Below, in pieces: positions 13,251 to 26,576 of a stretch of DNA of 64,000 bases (the stretch's first letter is position 1; every line of letters begins with the position of its first letter). Below the pieces are notes generated by a model. It searched no databases. It saw only the letters and a program-made list of their open reading frames with translations, and was not told where the DNA came from. Where the stretch lies: the NCBI GenBank assembly GCA_918026815.1, contig CAKJVC010000182.1:1-64000 (forward strand), read 5' to 3'. The position numbers were made by a program, and so were the translations under genes. The stretch is from Chalara sp. BL73. Taxonomy: Eukaryota; Ascomycota; Leotiomycetes; Helotiales.

Positions 13251-14153
13251 TGTAGAGGATGGATGAAAGGGTATTGGTTTGGTTGGTTGTTGATGAAGTT
13301 GTCGAATGGTAGTTGTTGTCGAGTGTGGATGATGAGGAAAGGAAGAGAAGTGGGAAGGGAGATTATTTGTATGCTGGGTGGCTAAGCGAGTGATCTGGTT
13401 TTAGCGTGATTCTTTCAAGGGCTGGCGGGTTCAAGGCTGCCCTGTGCGTCAGATTACTGCCAAAAAGTTTTAGGTTGCGGGCGGGCTTTTTCACAGCCTA
13501 GAAAAGAAGATGTGTTCGGAAAACTGCCTTTACTCGGGCCAATCAAAAGCTATCGTTAGTTCGACAAAACATCTTTCCAACAGGGTGTGAATTTACCATT
13601 TTACGCTGGTAACTGGTTGTGGTGAATGAATGAACTGAAGAATTGCCACCAAGATGACTCACCACAAGTCCAGAATGGATTTGGCTTTCTTTGAAGTATC
13701 TGTCTATCTAGCTACTCTATCTACGATACGGTACTCTATCATTATTACTGTACAATAGTCCTCCAACACTCGCTTCGTAGCAGTACAGTAGTACCGCGCT
13801 CGCTCTCTCTCTTTCTCTCCACTTTTCCTCATTCTTTGCATCGTCCCTGCCCCACCCAGCAATCTTCCCTATCATACTTCAAAATCAGCCAATCAGACAC
13901 GCGCTTACCCTTTGTTTTGGACATATTCTCGCTTGTCCCAACCCATCTTAGCGCCTCAGCTTTAGCGGTGATTCAACGCGCATCCTTGCTTGCGAGGCTC
14001 AGTCAAATAGGCACTTGCCCCTCCATCTCCTACCTTTCTACCCCCCCAATTCACACGACACTGCAGCATCTTCTCGACAAACCACTACTATCTAACAATT
14101 CAATCCATACTCAACCACACCCTTTCAGCAATCCTCACTAATACTACCTCATC
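13251..14153. promoter_or_regulatory. Shared divergent promoter of the H3-H4 pair
   Basis: 903 bp lie between the H3 and H4 start codons. CCAAT boxes with matching context (CCAATCA) occur at 13539-13543 and 13889-13893, and CT-rich tracts at about 13800-13835 precede H4. A bidirectional, cell-cycle-regulated promoter is inferred from the gene arrangement. The CCAAT boxes are directly visible. Confidence 0.6.
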
Positions 14154-14622
<469 letters not shown>

Positions 14623-16210
14623 ATTGTTGGGTATGCACGGTTCTTCTGCAATGTTACTTATGAATTGTCTCTGGCCGTTTAGGCTGGAGGATGGGTTGCG
14701 ACATGGGATTGGGTTTTGCTTGCTGGTGTTTATTGTATCATACGGACATGGGGTTTCTCCGGCATAGTTGATAACGTCTTATGAGATAATCAACATACAC
14801 ATATGATTGCTTTGTTCCCTGTGCATTTTACTGCTTTTGTTGTATGCTTTTAAAGCATCATTTGCGATAGCTGTGGCTATGTGTTGGTATTTCGTTCCGT
14901 TTCGTTTTCGCTTGTGTTGGTGACCACTATCAGCCCTCGAACTGAGTAAGTGTGACTTTTGTTTGGTACCTTCAAGTATATGAATCACGTTCTGTGCTTT
15001 TATCTTCTTGGTGATCTCCACATCGGGAGCGACATTTCCACATTATTTGTCGCTGCCTTGCCAATATAAAATAAGTCACTGCCAAAGGGCAAGACCCTTA
15101 CAAACGCCAAAAAGCATGACGAACCTGACGTTAACTTTTAGCAATAACTATAAGTCTTGCTAGTAATTGGTATCTGGAACCCCAGTTTAATTATACGTAT
15201 GTTAGTGTTTTACAGTGCCACTTCTTTTTTTCCTGAGGCTACCTGTATACTATCTTAGTATTCCAGGAAGGAATACTATAGCTACATATAGGGCTAGATG
15301 GCCCCTACCCACATCTTATACTAGTCTGATCACTTGTCAAGCCACGCTGATCTTATTGAGGTAGGGGAAGGCATACTTTGTTTTGTTCATGTACTCGTAG
15401 ATTTGTGAAGTTACAAACCTTGTTAGGGCAAACAAGACATATGCAACCATATCCACAGGTCAGAGTGATCTCAGTGACAGAATAAAGCTTTGGCAGTTAA
15501 TTCTACAATGATTCATAGTTGAGGTATTAGTTTCCCCGATATTTAGAAGCAGCAGGTATTAGTTATGTCAGAGGCAATGCATCGTTTTAGTCTTCCTTCT
15601 TGTGCTGTTCAACCAAGATATCTGAAATGTTAAATACTTTGTAGTATTTGTACTGCTGCACATATCTTGCTTTTCCTTGAATTTGGCAGTAGCTATGGAA
15701 CGCATGAAATTGAATATATATCTGACCTAGAACAAAAAAAGGCTCACCTATGAGATACTATATTCTTCTGTCCTCACTTTTCTATTCGCGGCTGTCATGA
15801 TTGTAACTTCCCTGTTCTTCCTCGTCCTCTAGATTCTAAGTGCATTTGGTCCTTTGTCCTATGGAGTGCTACTGGATCTAGGCTTTGCATTCCCTGGAAT
15901 ACCATGATAAAGCAGATACTAGGAATTTACGTAAATATGGACATACCTAGTAGGACCATTGGAGTCTTTGTTACTCTTGGAGTTTAGCAAGTGCATCGCC
16001 CCTTTTAACATTTGGCTACCGTAATAGTTCCAACTTCAGTGCTGTAAGCAGACTTGGTGAAGGTATTCCTAGGACCGGCTCGGTCCCTGGAAAGTCAGGA
16101 ACGGCTGTAATAAGCTGGGTTGTGATAGCACCGCCGAAAGAAAAAGGAAGAGGGCTACGTGACGGGGCCTGGAGGCCCAGGACCAGTGAAGGAAATAGTA
16201 TTTCCTCGAG
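14623..16210. other. Gene-free flank before the repeat block
   Basis: H4 3' flank, then about 1.4 kb in which I see no coding region, RNA gene or recognisable repeat. The last 140 bp (about 16068-16210) are GC-richer, with short inverted pairs such as ACCGGCTCGGT and GGGCCTGGAGGCCC, directly abutting the ATT microsatellite. Confidence 0.5.
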
Positions 16211-16484
<274 letters not shown>

Positions 16485-16676
16485 TGTCACGATCACGATC
16501 CTATGGCCTGTAAGGGCGCTGAATAAGTGCTTCAATTACGAGAATACTAAACTAAAAAGGAAAAGTGTAGCTGTTGCTGTGGCATCCCTGATATCAAGAC
16601 TATGACCACGTGACCACCGTAGGCGAGCTGGTAAGCGAACCAATAAGCGTTTGGTGCGATATTGAGAAGCGTGACA
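16485..16676 (-). mobile_element. Solo LTR, family L1 (192 bp)
   Basis: Begins TGTCACGATC and ends GCGTGACA. Inverted copy of the 47131-47322 LTR. It forms an inverted pair with 16723-16906 across a 46-bp spacer. No matching 5-bp flank is seen. Confidence 0.75.
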
Positions 16677-16722
16677 ATATCCCTTTTTCCAAATAAGCTC
16701 GTCCTCGAGCTTAAAAACTATC

Positions 16723-16906
16723 TGTCACGCTCCTTAATGATGCTCATTGGTTCGCTTACTAGTTCGCCAATGTGAGTCACGTAATCATGGTTTTATTTAT
16801 AAAGAATGCCACATTTACAGCTACACTTTTCCTCCTTAGTTTAGTATTCTCGTAATTGAAGCACCTATTTAGCGCTTTTACAGGCTATAAGATCGTGATC
16901 GTGACA
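16723..16906 (+). mobile_element. Solo LTR, family L1 (184 bp, decayed)
   Basis: TGTCACGCTCC...GATCGTGACA, homologous to 47131-47322 with many C-to-T/G-to-A changes and a small deletion. It lies in head-to-head inverted order with 16485-16676. Confidence 0.75.
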
Positions 16907-18923
16907 TCTAGCTCGAATTGACTTAATCTCGGCTTTCCAGACGTGCTGAAAGTTTATAAAGAGCACCGCGTACAGGTGTTAAGTCTTCGCTTTTCTATTT
17001 TCTTGAAATATCGACCTCTAAAATCGAATACTATACACTATGCAATATGAGATTTAAAAATTGTATACGTATTACGGCCAAATTAGTAATCTTTTCTATA
17101 TCTTTTTTTTTTATTGAAAAGCTTGCTTTTCTTTTACTTACGGATCAAAAAATGCTTAAACGTTCTTAGCAAAATAATTAGCTGAAAAAAAAGTCTGTCA
17201 CGTGAAATGACACGTAATAAAAAGTTGAAAGAAGCGCTGCTTCTTTATATAGTAAAAATTTACGTGAAAAAAAAGTTAAAAAAGCACCGTTTTTTTATAT
17301 AGTAAAATTTGATTTTATAGCTTAATGTTACAGCTTTTTACAGTTTTAATACAAAGTTTTTTGTTTTTAATTTAATCGATTTTAAAGCTGTAAATTTTAT
17401 AACTGTAAAGCACGTAGTTAGCGCTTTAGCGTTGTTAAACTAGTAACAAAACATTGAAATCGAACTATATTTTAGCTTTTATACAACGTGTATTTTACAG
17501 ATTTGCAAAAAAATTTACAGTTTAATTATTTTAATAATTTTTTATATTGCAATACTTGCTAAAATCGGTAGTTATTAATTAATTTTTTACAAAATAGTAT
17601 TACAAACAAAACTTAAAAAATATATAAAAAGTTTGTTTTGTGCTATAAATATCGAAATAAAGCTAAATCGAAAAAAGTTTTATAAACTACAAATACTAAT
17701 TTTTTAAAAAAAACAGTGTTTACAAAAACTATTAAAACTAATAAATCTGCGTTTTTTTTTTTTTTTTAAGCTTTTCGATTTTAAATTTAATTTTTTTATT
17801 TATATACAAATAACAAATAATACAAAAGTTTAACAGTATTATAACAAATATACAAATAAAATATTGTTTTTATTGTTAAAAAAAGTAGTTTGCAATAAAA
17901 TTGCAAAATAAATTTTATTACAAATATATTTTATACAAAAAAACCAAATACGTTATATTTGTTATTTGTAAACAATAAATTAAATTTAAAAAAAGTACTA
18001 AAATATTTATTTTAGTTTATTTAGTTTAAAAAAAGTTTTATTATTTAGTTATATATTTAAATAATAGTATTTCGATATTGTAGTTGTTTAATATTACTAT
18101 TTTAGCTATTGTATAAATTTTATACAAAATATAGTTAAAACTATTAATATTTTTTATTTATTTATTTACAAAGTTTAATATTGTTTTTTTATAGCTAAGT
18201 ATATATTTTTTAAATATTAATATTAATTTCGTTTCGATTTTTGTATTTATAAAAACAACGTTTTAGTTTAGTTTTAATATTTAAAATATTACAATTTCGA
18301 CTATTAATATATTGTTATTTTTTTTAGTACAACTAAACGTTTTATTTAACAATAATAATATTTTTTTTACGTTACGAATTGCAAATAACTTTTTTAGTTT
18401 TAACATTTTAAAAAAACGAAATATTAATATAAACAATAACGCTTTTTTTTAAGTTATTTATAGCTTTAATAGTTTTTAATTTTAAATTACTGAAATAATT
18501 ACGAAACAATTTTATACAAATTTACAAATAGCAATTTACAAATTTTTGCTTTTTTTATTAAAATAACGCTAATTAATAAAACAGCCAAAAAAATACGTAT
18601 TTTAAATATAACTTTTTTTAATTACAAAAAATTAGTTTAAAAAAATACGTTCGTTATTTAATATATTTTTACAATAAACAATTCGATTGTTATTTATAAT
18701 AGCGTTTTTTTAATTTTAATTTTATTATATATTACGAGTTTGCGGCTTTTTAGCCTATGCGCTATGTCGTTACGCTCGAGTAGTTTATATACGGCTAAAA
18801 AAACTTAGCTCGCTTTGCGAAGCTTTATTAAGCTTTATAAACTTATAATACAATATTTTAATAAATTAGCAAATGTTTTACAAGTGTTTTGCGAGCGTTT
18901 TGCGAATGTAAATAAATAATTTG
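16907..18923. repeat. RIP-decayed AT-rich sequence, identity unresolved
   Basis: Sharp drop in GC content with no surviving ORF. Near 17195-17310 there is an imperfect tandem duplication (GTGAAA..., then a run ending TTTATATAGTAAAA). A small less-decayed patch lies at about 18735-18835. Probably old transposon sequence. Confidence 0.5.
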
Positions 18924-19115
18924 TGTCACGCTTTTCAATATCGCACCAGACGCTTATTAGTTCGCTTACCAGCTCGCTTATAGTAGTCACGTGGTTATAG
19001 TTTTAATATTAAAGATGCTACAGCAATAACTATTTTTTTTTTTTTTAGTTTAGTATTTTTGTAATTAAAGCATTTATTTAGCGCTTTTACAAACTATAAA
19101 ATCGTAATCGTAATA
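18924..19115 (+). mobile_element. Solo LTR, family L1 (192 bp, RIP-mutated)
   Basis: Starts TGTCACGCTTTTCAATATCG and runs colinear with 47131-47322 to a mutated end (ATCGTAATCGTAATA for GATCGTGATCGTGACA). It has the same length as the intact copy, and differences are mostly C-to-T or G-to-A. Confidence 0.75.
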
Positions 19116-22100
19116 TTATATTAAACTTAACTAACTTTTATTTTTGCGAAAAAACTAAAATTACTTTTTTTTCGAGTATATAAAACTTACGTTTAGTATA
19201 TTGTTTTAATACAACTCGAAAAGTTTTTATTGTTATTAATTTATTAATTATTAATTACTAATATTATTTATTTACAGTTTACTAAAAATAACACGTTTTT
19301 TAAATAACGAAGCTTTAGCGTTTCGAGCTAACAATAATTTAAAAAAAAAAAAATTTATAGCGTTTAATTAGTTAAATATAGTTTTAAAATTAACTCGATT
19401 TTTAAATTACAAAACTTTTAAAAATATAACAAATTTAAATATAAAAAGTTTGTTTGTAATTATAAAACAAACTAAATATACAATAAAAAATTAAAAAGCA
19501 AAAATTGTAAAATTAAAAAAACAAACAACAATTTTAGCTGTTATTATAATTAACAATAAAACAGTTATTATATATTTAAAACGTTTTAAAACTTTGTTAA
19601 CTACAGTTAAAATTGCTGTTAAACTAGTTTTATTAAAAAATAAATTTAATTTTAACTTTTCAATAAATAGTACTAGTTTTAAAAATTAAAAAATTTAAAT
19701 TAAAAATAAATTTAAAATTAATACTAACTATTTTGTTATAAAACAAATTAAAATAAATTATTTATATAATTGTACTAATAAAAATATTTAAAAATATTTA
19801 CAAATTTAATACAAATTAAAAACTATAAACAAATTTGTTTTAGTTTAAAAAATAATTTAATATTTGTTAAATATTTATACTAATTTTTATAAAGTTTAAA
19901 ACGTTTGTAACAATTATTAATAATTTACAATAAAAAATTTACAGTTTTTTTTTTTAATTTTATATTTAGTTTTTGTATTTTACTAATATTGTTTAAATTT
20001 TTAAAAATAACTAAAAACTTAATTTATATAACAAACTTATAATAAAATTTTAAACTGCAATTTTTTTTATATTTAATAGTTTCGATATTTGTAAAACTTT
20101 TACTAATTAATATTTATTGTTCGATTAAAGTTTTAAAAAAATCAAAAAACGTATTAATTGTTTTTAAAAAACAAAAGTTATATTATTTATAATTTTAGCA
20201 ATAACAGTAAATACTCGATTATTTAATTAACTATTTAAAACTGTAAAAATAGTTATTATTTCGAAAATTAAATTTTTTTAATTAATATTTTCGTTTGTTA
20301 ACGCAGTTCGCTAATAAAAATATATAAATAAAATGTGTTTTTATTGTAAAACGTTTAATTATATTTTAAAAATTTATTTTTAATTTTTAAAATTAACAAT
20401 TACAACAATTAAAAAAATGTCGAAACAATATACTAAAAAATCGAAAAAAGCCGATTTTTAAAATAAACCTTTTTTTTAAAAATAAACAATGTTAATATTA
20501 GTAATGTTAATTTAAATTAATTGTTTAAAAAACAAATTTTTTTATATAATTAATTAAAATAAAATTAGTATTTAAACTACAATATTTATTAATATAAAAA
20601 TAAATAGCTTATTATTTATTAATACAAATTTTACTAATTTAATTTACAAACATTTAAATACTAGTTTATATACTTTTTCGATATTTAATATTATACGTAA
20701 ATATAATAACAAAAACAGTACTATTTTTTTTTAATATTTTTATTATTAATTTAACAATAAATTAACATTTTTTAAAAAAAGTGCTAATATTTGTTATTAA
20801 GCTAAAAAACAAAAATATAATACTAAACAAAAAATAAACAATTAATAATAAAAATTTTATTAATTGCAAAAATTATCGATTAATATAATTAAAAAATCGA
20901 TTTGCAAATTAAACTTAAAATCGAATTATTACAGTTAAATAAAAAAATTTAATTATAAAATTTAATTTAATATACTAATTAAATACTATTTAACGAAATT
21001 AGTTATATAAAAACTTTTAAAAATTAAAAAAACTATTACAATAGTCGAACGTTAGTTTATAATAAAAAATAATAATAAAAGCAATATAAAATAATAAAAA
21101 ACGAATTAAAAAACTAATGTTTTAAAACAATTTGTAAATATTAATTTATGCAATTTTTAAAATAAAAACTAATTATCGATATTTACAGCGTTTTTGCTAT
21201 TAAATTTTATATTAGTTTACAACTCAAAAAAAACGTGTTTTTTGTTACTAGTTTATATAAAATTAACGAAATTTTAAAAAAACGCAAAATTGTTAAATTC
21301 GAGTTTAACAAACAACAAACTAAAAAAACAAAAATACAATAATTATAACGTATTTTGTAAAAAAAAAAAAATTGTATTATATTAACGTTTTTTTAAAAAA
21401 TAGCTTTTAATAAATTGCTGTTTTATTAATTGTATAATTACAAAATTAAACTTAAAAATTTAAATAACAAAAAAAGTTTAAATTACAATTCGTTATACTA
21501 ACAGTTTACGCAAAAGCTAAAAAAAATTAAACGATTTTTAATCGAAAACTTAAACAAAAAATTTATTGCTGTAAATTAAACACTTTTTGCTGTTTTTATG
21601 TTATTTATACAAAAGTTTAACGAAAGTTTACAGTTTTATATCGATTTCTGTAAACTGAATAGTTTTACAAAAAAAAACTGTTATTTATTATTACTAATCG
21701 AAAAAACGCTAGCTCGAATTTTAAAAACTAAAATTTTTACTAAATTAAATATTAAACAAACATTTTACAAAATTTGTATAAATTTTAATTTAAAAAAACT
21801 AACAACATTTCGAACGCAATACAAAGTTTATAAATATAAAGTTTTGTTCGAAAAACTAATTAATAAACTTGCTACGTATTAGTATTATATAAATAACGTT
21901 TTATTTAACTATTTCGACGTATTTTATACAACGTATTTAAATAATATTTTAATTTATTTTTAAAATTTTTATAAGTATAAACAACTTGTAAAACAAGTAT
22001 TAAAACGACTGCGTAAAGCCGGTTTACAAATCGATATTAAAAAATTAAAATTTAATATTAGCAATACTAAATATTTAAAGTTTATTATTTTAACTAAAAA

Positions 22101-22387
22101 TATTACAACAAACTTTTAAAAAATCGAAATAATTAAAAATTAGCAATTTTTTACTGCTGTAAAAAACGTGTAATCGTTTTTAAAGTTTTGCAATTTTTAT
22201 CGGCGGTTTATTAAAAATTACAAACGTATAGCAAAACTGTTATATTGCTTAACAATTAAAAATATTTCGTATTTATAAACTATTAAGTGCAAAAAAGCGT
22301 TTAAAACTTTAAAGTATACTTTAATTAATTTTTCGATATTACGTTATTACAAGCTTAAATTACAAACTATACTAAAAATTAACGCGT
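19116..22387 (+). pseudogene. G3: RIP-decayed Ty3/gypsy retrotransposon, truncated by a LINE
   Basis: Degenerate gag-pol in plus orientation. A CFYC-type zinc-knuckle remnant lies near 20330. A protease-like stretch follows near 20600. A clear reverse transcriptase runs at about 21480-22100: DFCKLNSFTKKN...LARILKTKIFTKLNIKQTFYKI, then the VLPFGL-equivalent VLFEKLINK, and TYLNNILIYF-type active-site remnants near 21935-21965. The connection to RNase H follows (FYRRFIKNYK... to ILKINA), where the minus-strand LINE tail begins at 22388. The longest open piece is 21598-21882. Stops replace Trp/Gln/Arg codons, and GC is very low. The 3' half is not found directly adjacent. Confidence 0.75.
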
Positions 22388-23471
22388 TATTATTATTCCT
22401 TTTAACGTGCTGTATCAGTCGAGGACTATGTAGCACGGCTAGCGCCTAGGCGCTAGCGTTCCTATCTAGTTTATTTACAAGTAATAGTGGTAGTTAATCT
22501 ATTCCAGTGAGTGTTGAGAGTCTAGCCCTAGTTGTAGCAAAACAAATGAAAATCGCAAAAATCATAACGAACGTTTAATCTTCTCCTTTTAGCTCTCTTG
22601 GCTTTTCTAGCTTTCGCTCTCGCTCTAGCCTGTTCAGGTGATTCCGTCTAGTACAGACGCTAGTCGCTTTAAGAAACGCTAGCGTCTTTTCAATGCCGAT
22701 AGTTGTATGCAGTAATAAAGCTATTGTAAGCCTGTTTCTTTCAAAGTCGTTTTTAAGCTTTAATCTAACTAAAACTAGCTTAAGATTATTACAGCTAAGT
22801 AGCAAATGCTAAGCTGTTTTTTTTATTCTGCACACGCACTTGTCAAACGTCACATAACTTAGCTTGTGCAAATATAATCGAATATAGCTATAGCCAAGCT
22901 TTAGTTAAAATAGCGAACTAGCTAGCTCTTTAGTCGTTCCGCGCAGTAGTTGTATTTTTGACTTGATTTTTCACGAAAATAGCTTTTTGTACGTAAATGG
23001 ATTTGTACTAAGCTTGCTGTTGTACTTTGCTAGCATCGTTTTTCATTTTGCAATATTAGCTTTTTTAGCTTCGCAGCTTAATACTGCAAAACTAGTCGTT
23101 GTAGTGCTAAGTTCGATAGTTGTAGCTAGTTTAGCTAATTTGTCGGCTTAGTCGTTTCCGTAAATATCTGTATGCTTTAAAACTTATTTTAGTGCAATAC
23201 TAGCTCTTTTTCTATTGCATATAGCGTAGCTTCGCTAGCTTTGATTTGCTGTAATTAGCCGGGATTGTCGTTAGCTAATTTTAGCCTGTGAAGTGCGGCT
23301 TGATTGTCGGCATAAATATTGTAGTTCTAGCCAGGCTGTGCTATTGTACTAGCGTATTCGATAGCTTGCGTGATTCTTTTTAGCTCTTTATTGTAAACTA
23401 GCTGTAATTGGCTAATATTGTTAATATTACGATGTATTGTACTAAGCCGTCCTTAATTGTCGTATTGTAGC
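22388..23471 (-). mobile_element. LINE-1a: 3' part of a minus-strand LINE, split by LINE-2
   Basis: (ATT)n tail, then the 3' UTR with the 20-bp palindrome at 22438-22457, then the C-terminal part of ORF2 (RNase H and CCHC-like region) heavily mutated. The longest intact piece is 22575-22805. It ends at CGTATTGTAGC, inside the RNase H domain. Diagnostic variants (TTAATTGTCG, GGCATAAATATTG, ATTGTAAACT) are shared with the segment at 26768 and not with LINE-3. I therefore read 22388-23471 and 26768-29984 as one element interrupted by LINE-2. Confidence 0.8.
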
Positions 23472-23601
23472 AAGTTTAAGTTAAAAAGTTCAACAAATAG
23501 TTCAATTCAATTTCAAGTCAAAGTCAATACAGCATTCTATGAGCGATTCCGTATAGCTATTACTATTAGCTTCTCACGTCGCAATACGTACTAGCCAAGC
23601 T
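23471..23601 (+). mobile_element. Chimeric LINE-2 5' end: copia-like LTR fragment plus ORF2 scrap
   Basis: 23471-23574 matches 51539-51630 of the solo LTR in LINE-4 (AAGTCAAAGTCAATACAGC, GAGCGATTCCGTATAGCTAT), apart from a 12-bp insertion. 23575-23601 (CACGTCGCAATACGTACTAG) matches the ORF2 RT region at about 54019-54045. The LINE 5' UTR begins just after, near 23625. The LTR homology starts about 35 bp downstream of that LTR's TATAAATA. Confidence 0.75.
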
Positions 23602-23761
23602 CAATTAAATCAACAAAACAACTCAACAACAATTTTCAACCCCCCCTATTTTGTTCAAAACACGTCTCCAATACTTGAAGAACTAGCTCACTAGCCTATT
23701 CCTCCCAGCAATAGCCAGCTCGACGCGTGGTGCGCGTAGAAAACGCTTTGTTGTGGTCGAT

Positions 23762-25294
23762 ATGTCGAGCGCGTCCGACCCCTTTTCCGAGGCGCCCGCC
23801 TCTAGCCCACCCCCAAGTGATGCTGTCGACATGATCGATGTGCCTATCGAAAGCTCTAGCTTAGAGCTACCAAATCAGCCTATTAGCAACAGTGCTATCA
23901 GGCCTATCGAGCTAGAACCTAGCTTCGACCCTATTGCCAGCAATCCTTTCGCGACTGAAAATTTTTCTGCCGCATTTGCCTCAGGCATCAACTTTCACTG
24001 CCCGAATCACAACCAAAACGGAAAGCGTACGGCATTTAGTTTTTCCGCAACCGACAACAACAACAACGCGAAACAAGCACGTTTTGCAACAACAACAACA
24101 ACACAATCGGCACGCGAGCTAGTTTTACAAGCTCGTGATTTATTGATCCAAGCTAGCTTAGCTACGCAATCACGCGACGAGCAATCGAAGCTACTAGATT
24201 TGCTAGAGATTTTCAGGGAATACACGAAACAAGGAAAACTGCGTACGGCGTCTACAATTATCACGTCGCAAATCGCCAACTTAGAATCAGCTACGCGTCA
24301 AATTGAGACGAAAGCTAAAGCACTAGCTAAAGTGCTTATCGCTACAGCTATAGCTACGGCACCTACAGCTACAGCACCCAAATCGACACCGTCGTACGCG
24401 TCTATCGCTACGACTAGCAACATGACTACAACCAAGCCTCAGGAATAGACCCTAGTTCAGCTTAGATCAAAAGCAAAAGTAGCTAATTTAGCTACTTCAA
24501 AAATTGAACTAAGCAAAACTAAAGTGCAAAGGCTAGTTTTGATCAGATCTTCAAATGCAAACAACACATTTTCGCCACTAGCATTACGGAATGCTTTCAA
24601 CAACGCTTTCGCTCAAAAAGGCGTAAAAGAGCCGGTAGTTAATACTATCACAAAATCACTTGGCCAAAATCTAGTAGTTACCACGACTAGCCAATTTTCG
24701 GCACAATATCTACTCGACAAACAAGCTATTTGGCAACACCTAGTATCGTACAAACTAGCTCAAATCGACGAGCCTTGGCACAAAGTCGTGTTACACAATA
24801 TTCCGACAGCCGATTTCAATACGCCTAGCGGCATGGAGCTAGTGATCGACGAAATCAAGACTTTTAACAAAGGTCTACAACCTATCGGAAAGCCGTATTG
24901 GCTGTCGTTAGCTGACAAACGGGCCAATCAGCGTGCCGGATCTATCGTCGTCGCATTTGCTACAGCCGACGAAGCTAGTCGAGCTATTCGACACCGGCTA
25001 TTTGTTGCCGGCATCAGCGTACGCGTAAAGAAATTCTATGCTACAGCGCCGACTACGCAATGCGGCAAATGTCAGGCATTCGGGCATATCGACATGCATT
25101 GCAAAAAATCAGCAAAATGCAAGCTATGCAGTAAAAGTCACGTGACGCAAAAGCACGCTTGCAACACATGCAATACAAAAAGAGCCAAATGCGTGCATCT
25201 AGTTCCTAGTTGTGCAAATTGCAAAAGCAACCATACAGCTAATGATCGAACATGCGAGGTTTTTACCTCAATTAAATCGACTAAGCTAAATTAG
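23762..25294 (+). pseudogene. LINE-2 ORF1 (gag-like, zinc knuckle), one nonsense mutation
   Basis: Nucleic-acid-binding ORF1 protein of the LINE. ATG at 23762 (MSSASDPF); the in-frame GTG upstream is not a start. The Pro/Ser-rich N terminus and Gln-rich middle are followed by a conserved region (RNAFNNAFAQKGVKEPVVNT...). The C-terminal cysteine cluster is CGKCQAFGHIDMHC, CKLC, CNTC, CANC...C, i.e. tandem CCHC-like knuckles. A single TAG at 24446-24448 replaces the TGG (Trp) found in LINE-3. Otherwise the 510-codon frame is open to TAG 25292-25294. Confidence 0.8.
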
Positions 25295-25295
25295 C

Positions 25296-26576
25296 ATAAT
25301 TAGTAGCAATACTAAAGCTAGCGTACGACAATATGCTATTCGAGCTTTGAAGCTACCTCAAAATCACCCAATCAGACAAGCTATACAAACAGCTACAGCC
25401 GGCACACAGCTAGAACGCATCGCTAGTTCAGCTAGTTCAGCTAGTTCAGCTAGTTTAGCTAGTTCAGCTAGATTAGAGCACATACAACACTACAAGTACG
25501 CTCCATGGAATCGCACTACGCCGTACAACGTCGAAATCAGCTCGTTGTCAAAAGAGGACGCTACCACAATGCACCAAACTAGCTTGAATCACTTAAGCTA
25601 CCTTAGTACAATTATTTACTCCGACGCGTCGATGATTCCGAGCACCGAATCTACAGGTGTAGGAATCGGCTTCATTGCGCTACAATACGACAATCAAGGA
25701 CGGCCTAGTACAATACATCGTAATATCGACAACATTGGCCAATCACAGCTAGTCTACAATGGAGAGCTAGAAGGAATCACGCAAGCTATCGAATACGCTA
25801 GTACAATAGCACAGCCCGGCCAAAACTACAATATCTATGCCGACAACCAAGCCGCACTTTACAGGCTAAAATCAGCTGACGACAATCCCGGCCAATCACA
25901 GCAAATACGCGCTAGCGAAGCTACGCTACATGCAATAGAAAAAGGAGCTAGTATTGCACTAAAGTGGGTTCCAGGGCACACGGATATCTATGGAAACGAC
26001 CAAGCCGACAAACTAGCTAAACTAGCTACAACTATCGAACCTAGCACTACAACGACTAGCTTTGCGGTATTAGGCTGCGAAGCTAAAAAAGCTAGTATTG
26101 CGGAATGGAAAAATGTGCTAGCAAAGTACGACAGCAAGCTTAGTACAAATCCATTTACGTACAAAAAGCTATTTCCGTGGAAAATCAAGTCAAAAATACA
26201 ACTACCGCGCGGAACGACTAGAGAGCTAGCCAGCTCGCTATTTCAACTAAAGCTCGGCCATGGCTATATTCGATCATATTTGCACAAGCTAGGCCATGTG
26301 ACGTCTGACAAGTGTGTGTGCGGAACGAAGGAAACAGCTCAGCATTTGCTACTTAGCTGTAATGATCCTAAGCTAGTTTTAGCTAGATCAAAGCTCAAAA
26401 ACGACCTTGGAGGAAACAGGCTTACAATAGCCTTATTACTGCACACAACAATCGGCATTGAAAAGACGCTAGCGTTCCTTAAAGCGATTAGCGTTTGTAC
26501 TAGACGGAATCACCTGAATAGGCTAGAGCGGGAACAGGAGCTAGAGGCGCTAGGGGAGCTAAAGAGAGAGGAATAA
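25296..26576 (+). pseudogene. LINE-2 ORF2 remnant: start codons fused in frame to RNase H
   Basis: ORF2 begins one base after the ORF1 stop, but its ATG is ATA here. After seven codons (ISSNTK) the sequence jumps in frame to ASVRQYAIRALKL, deleting endonuclease and RT. The following about 415 codons are fully open. They hold an RNase H domain: YSDASMIPSTESTGVGIG, NGELEGITQAIEYA, IYADNQAAL and VPGHTDIYGNDQADKLA, with D, E, D, D catalytic residues visible. A C-terminal CVCGTKETAQHLLLSC zinc-type motif follows. A tandem 9-bp repeat encodes ASS before the domain. Whether it is ever translated is unknown. Confidence 0.75.

Noticed and set aside
14779..15021. 80-aa minus-strand ORF downstream of H4
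   Set aside because: Lies in the H4 3' flank, has no recognisable domain and no partner exon.
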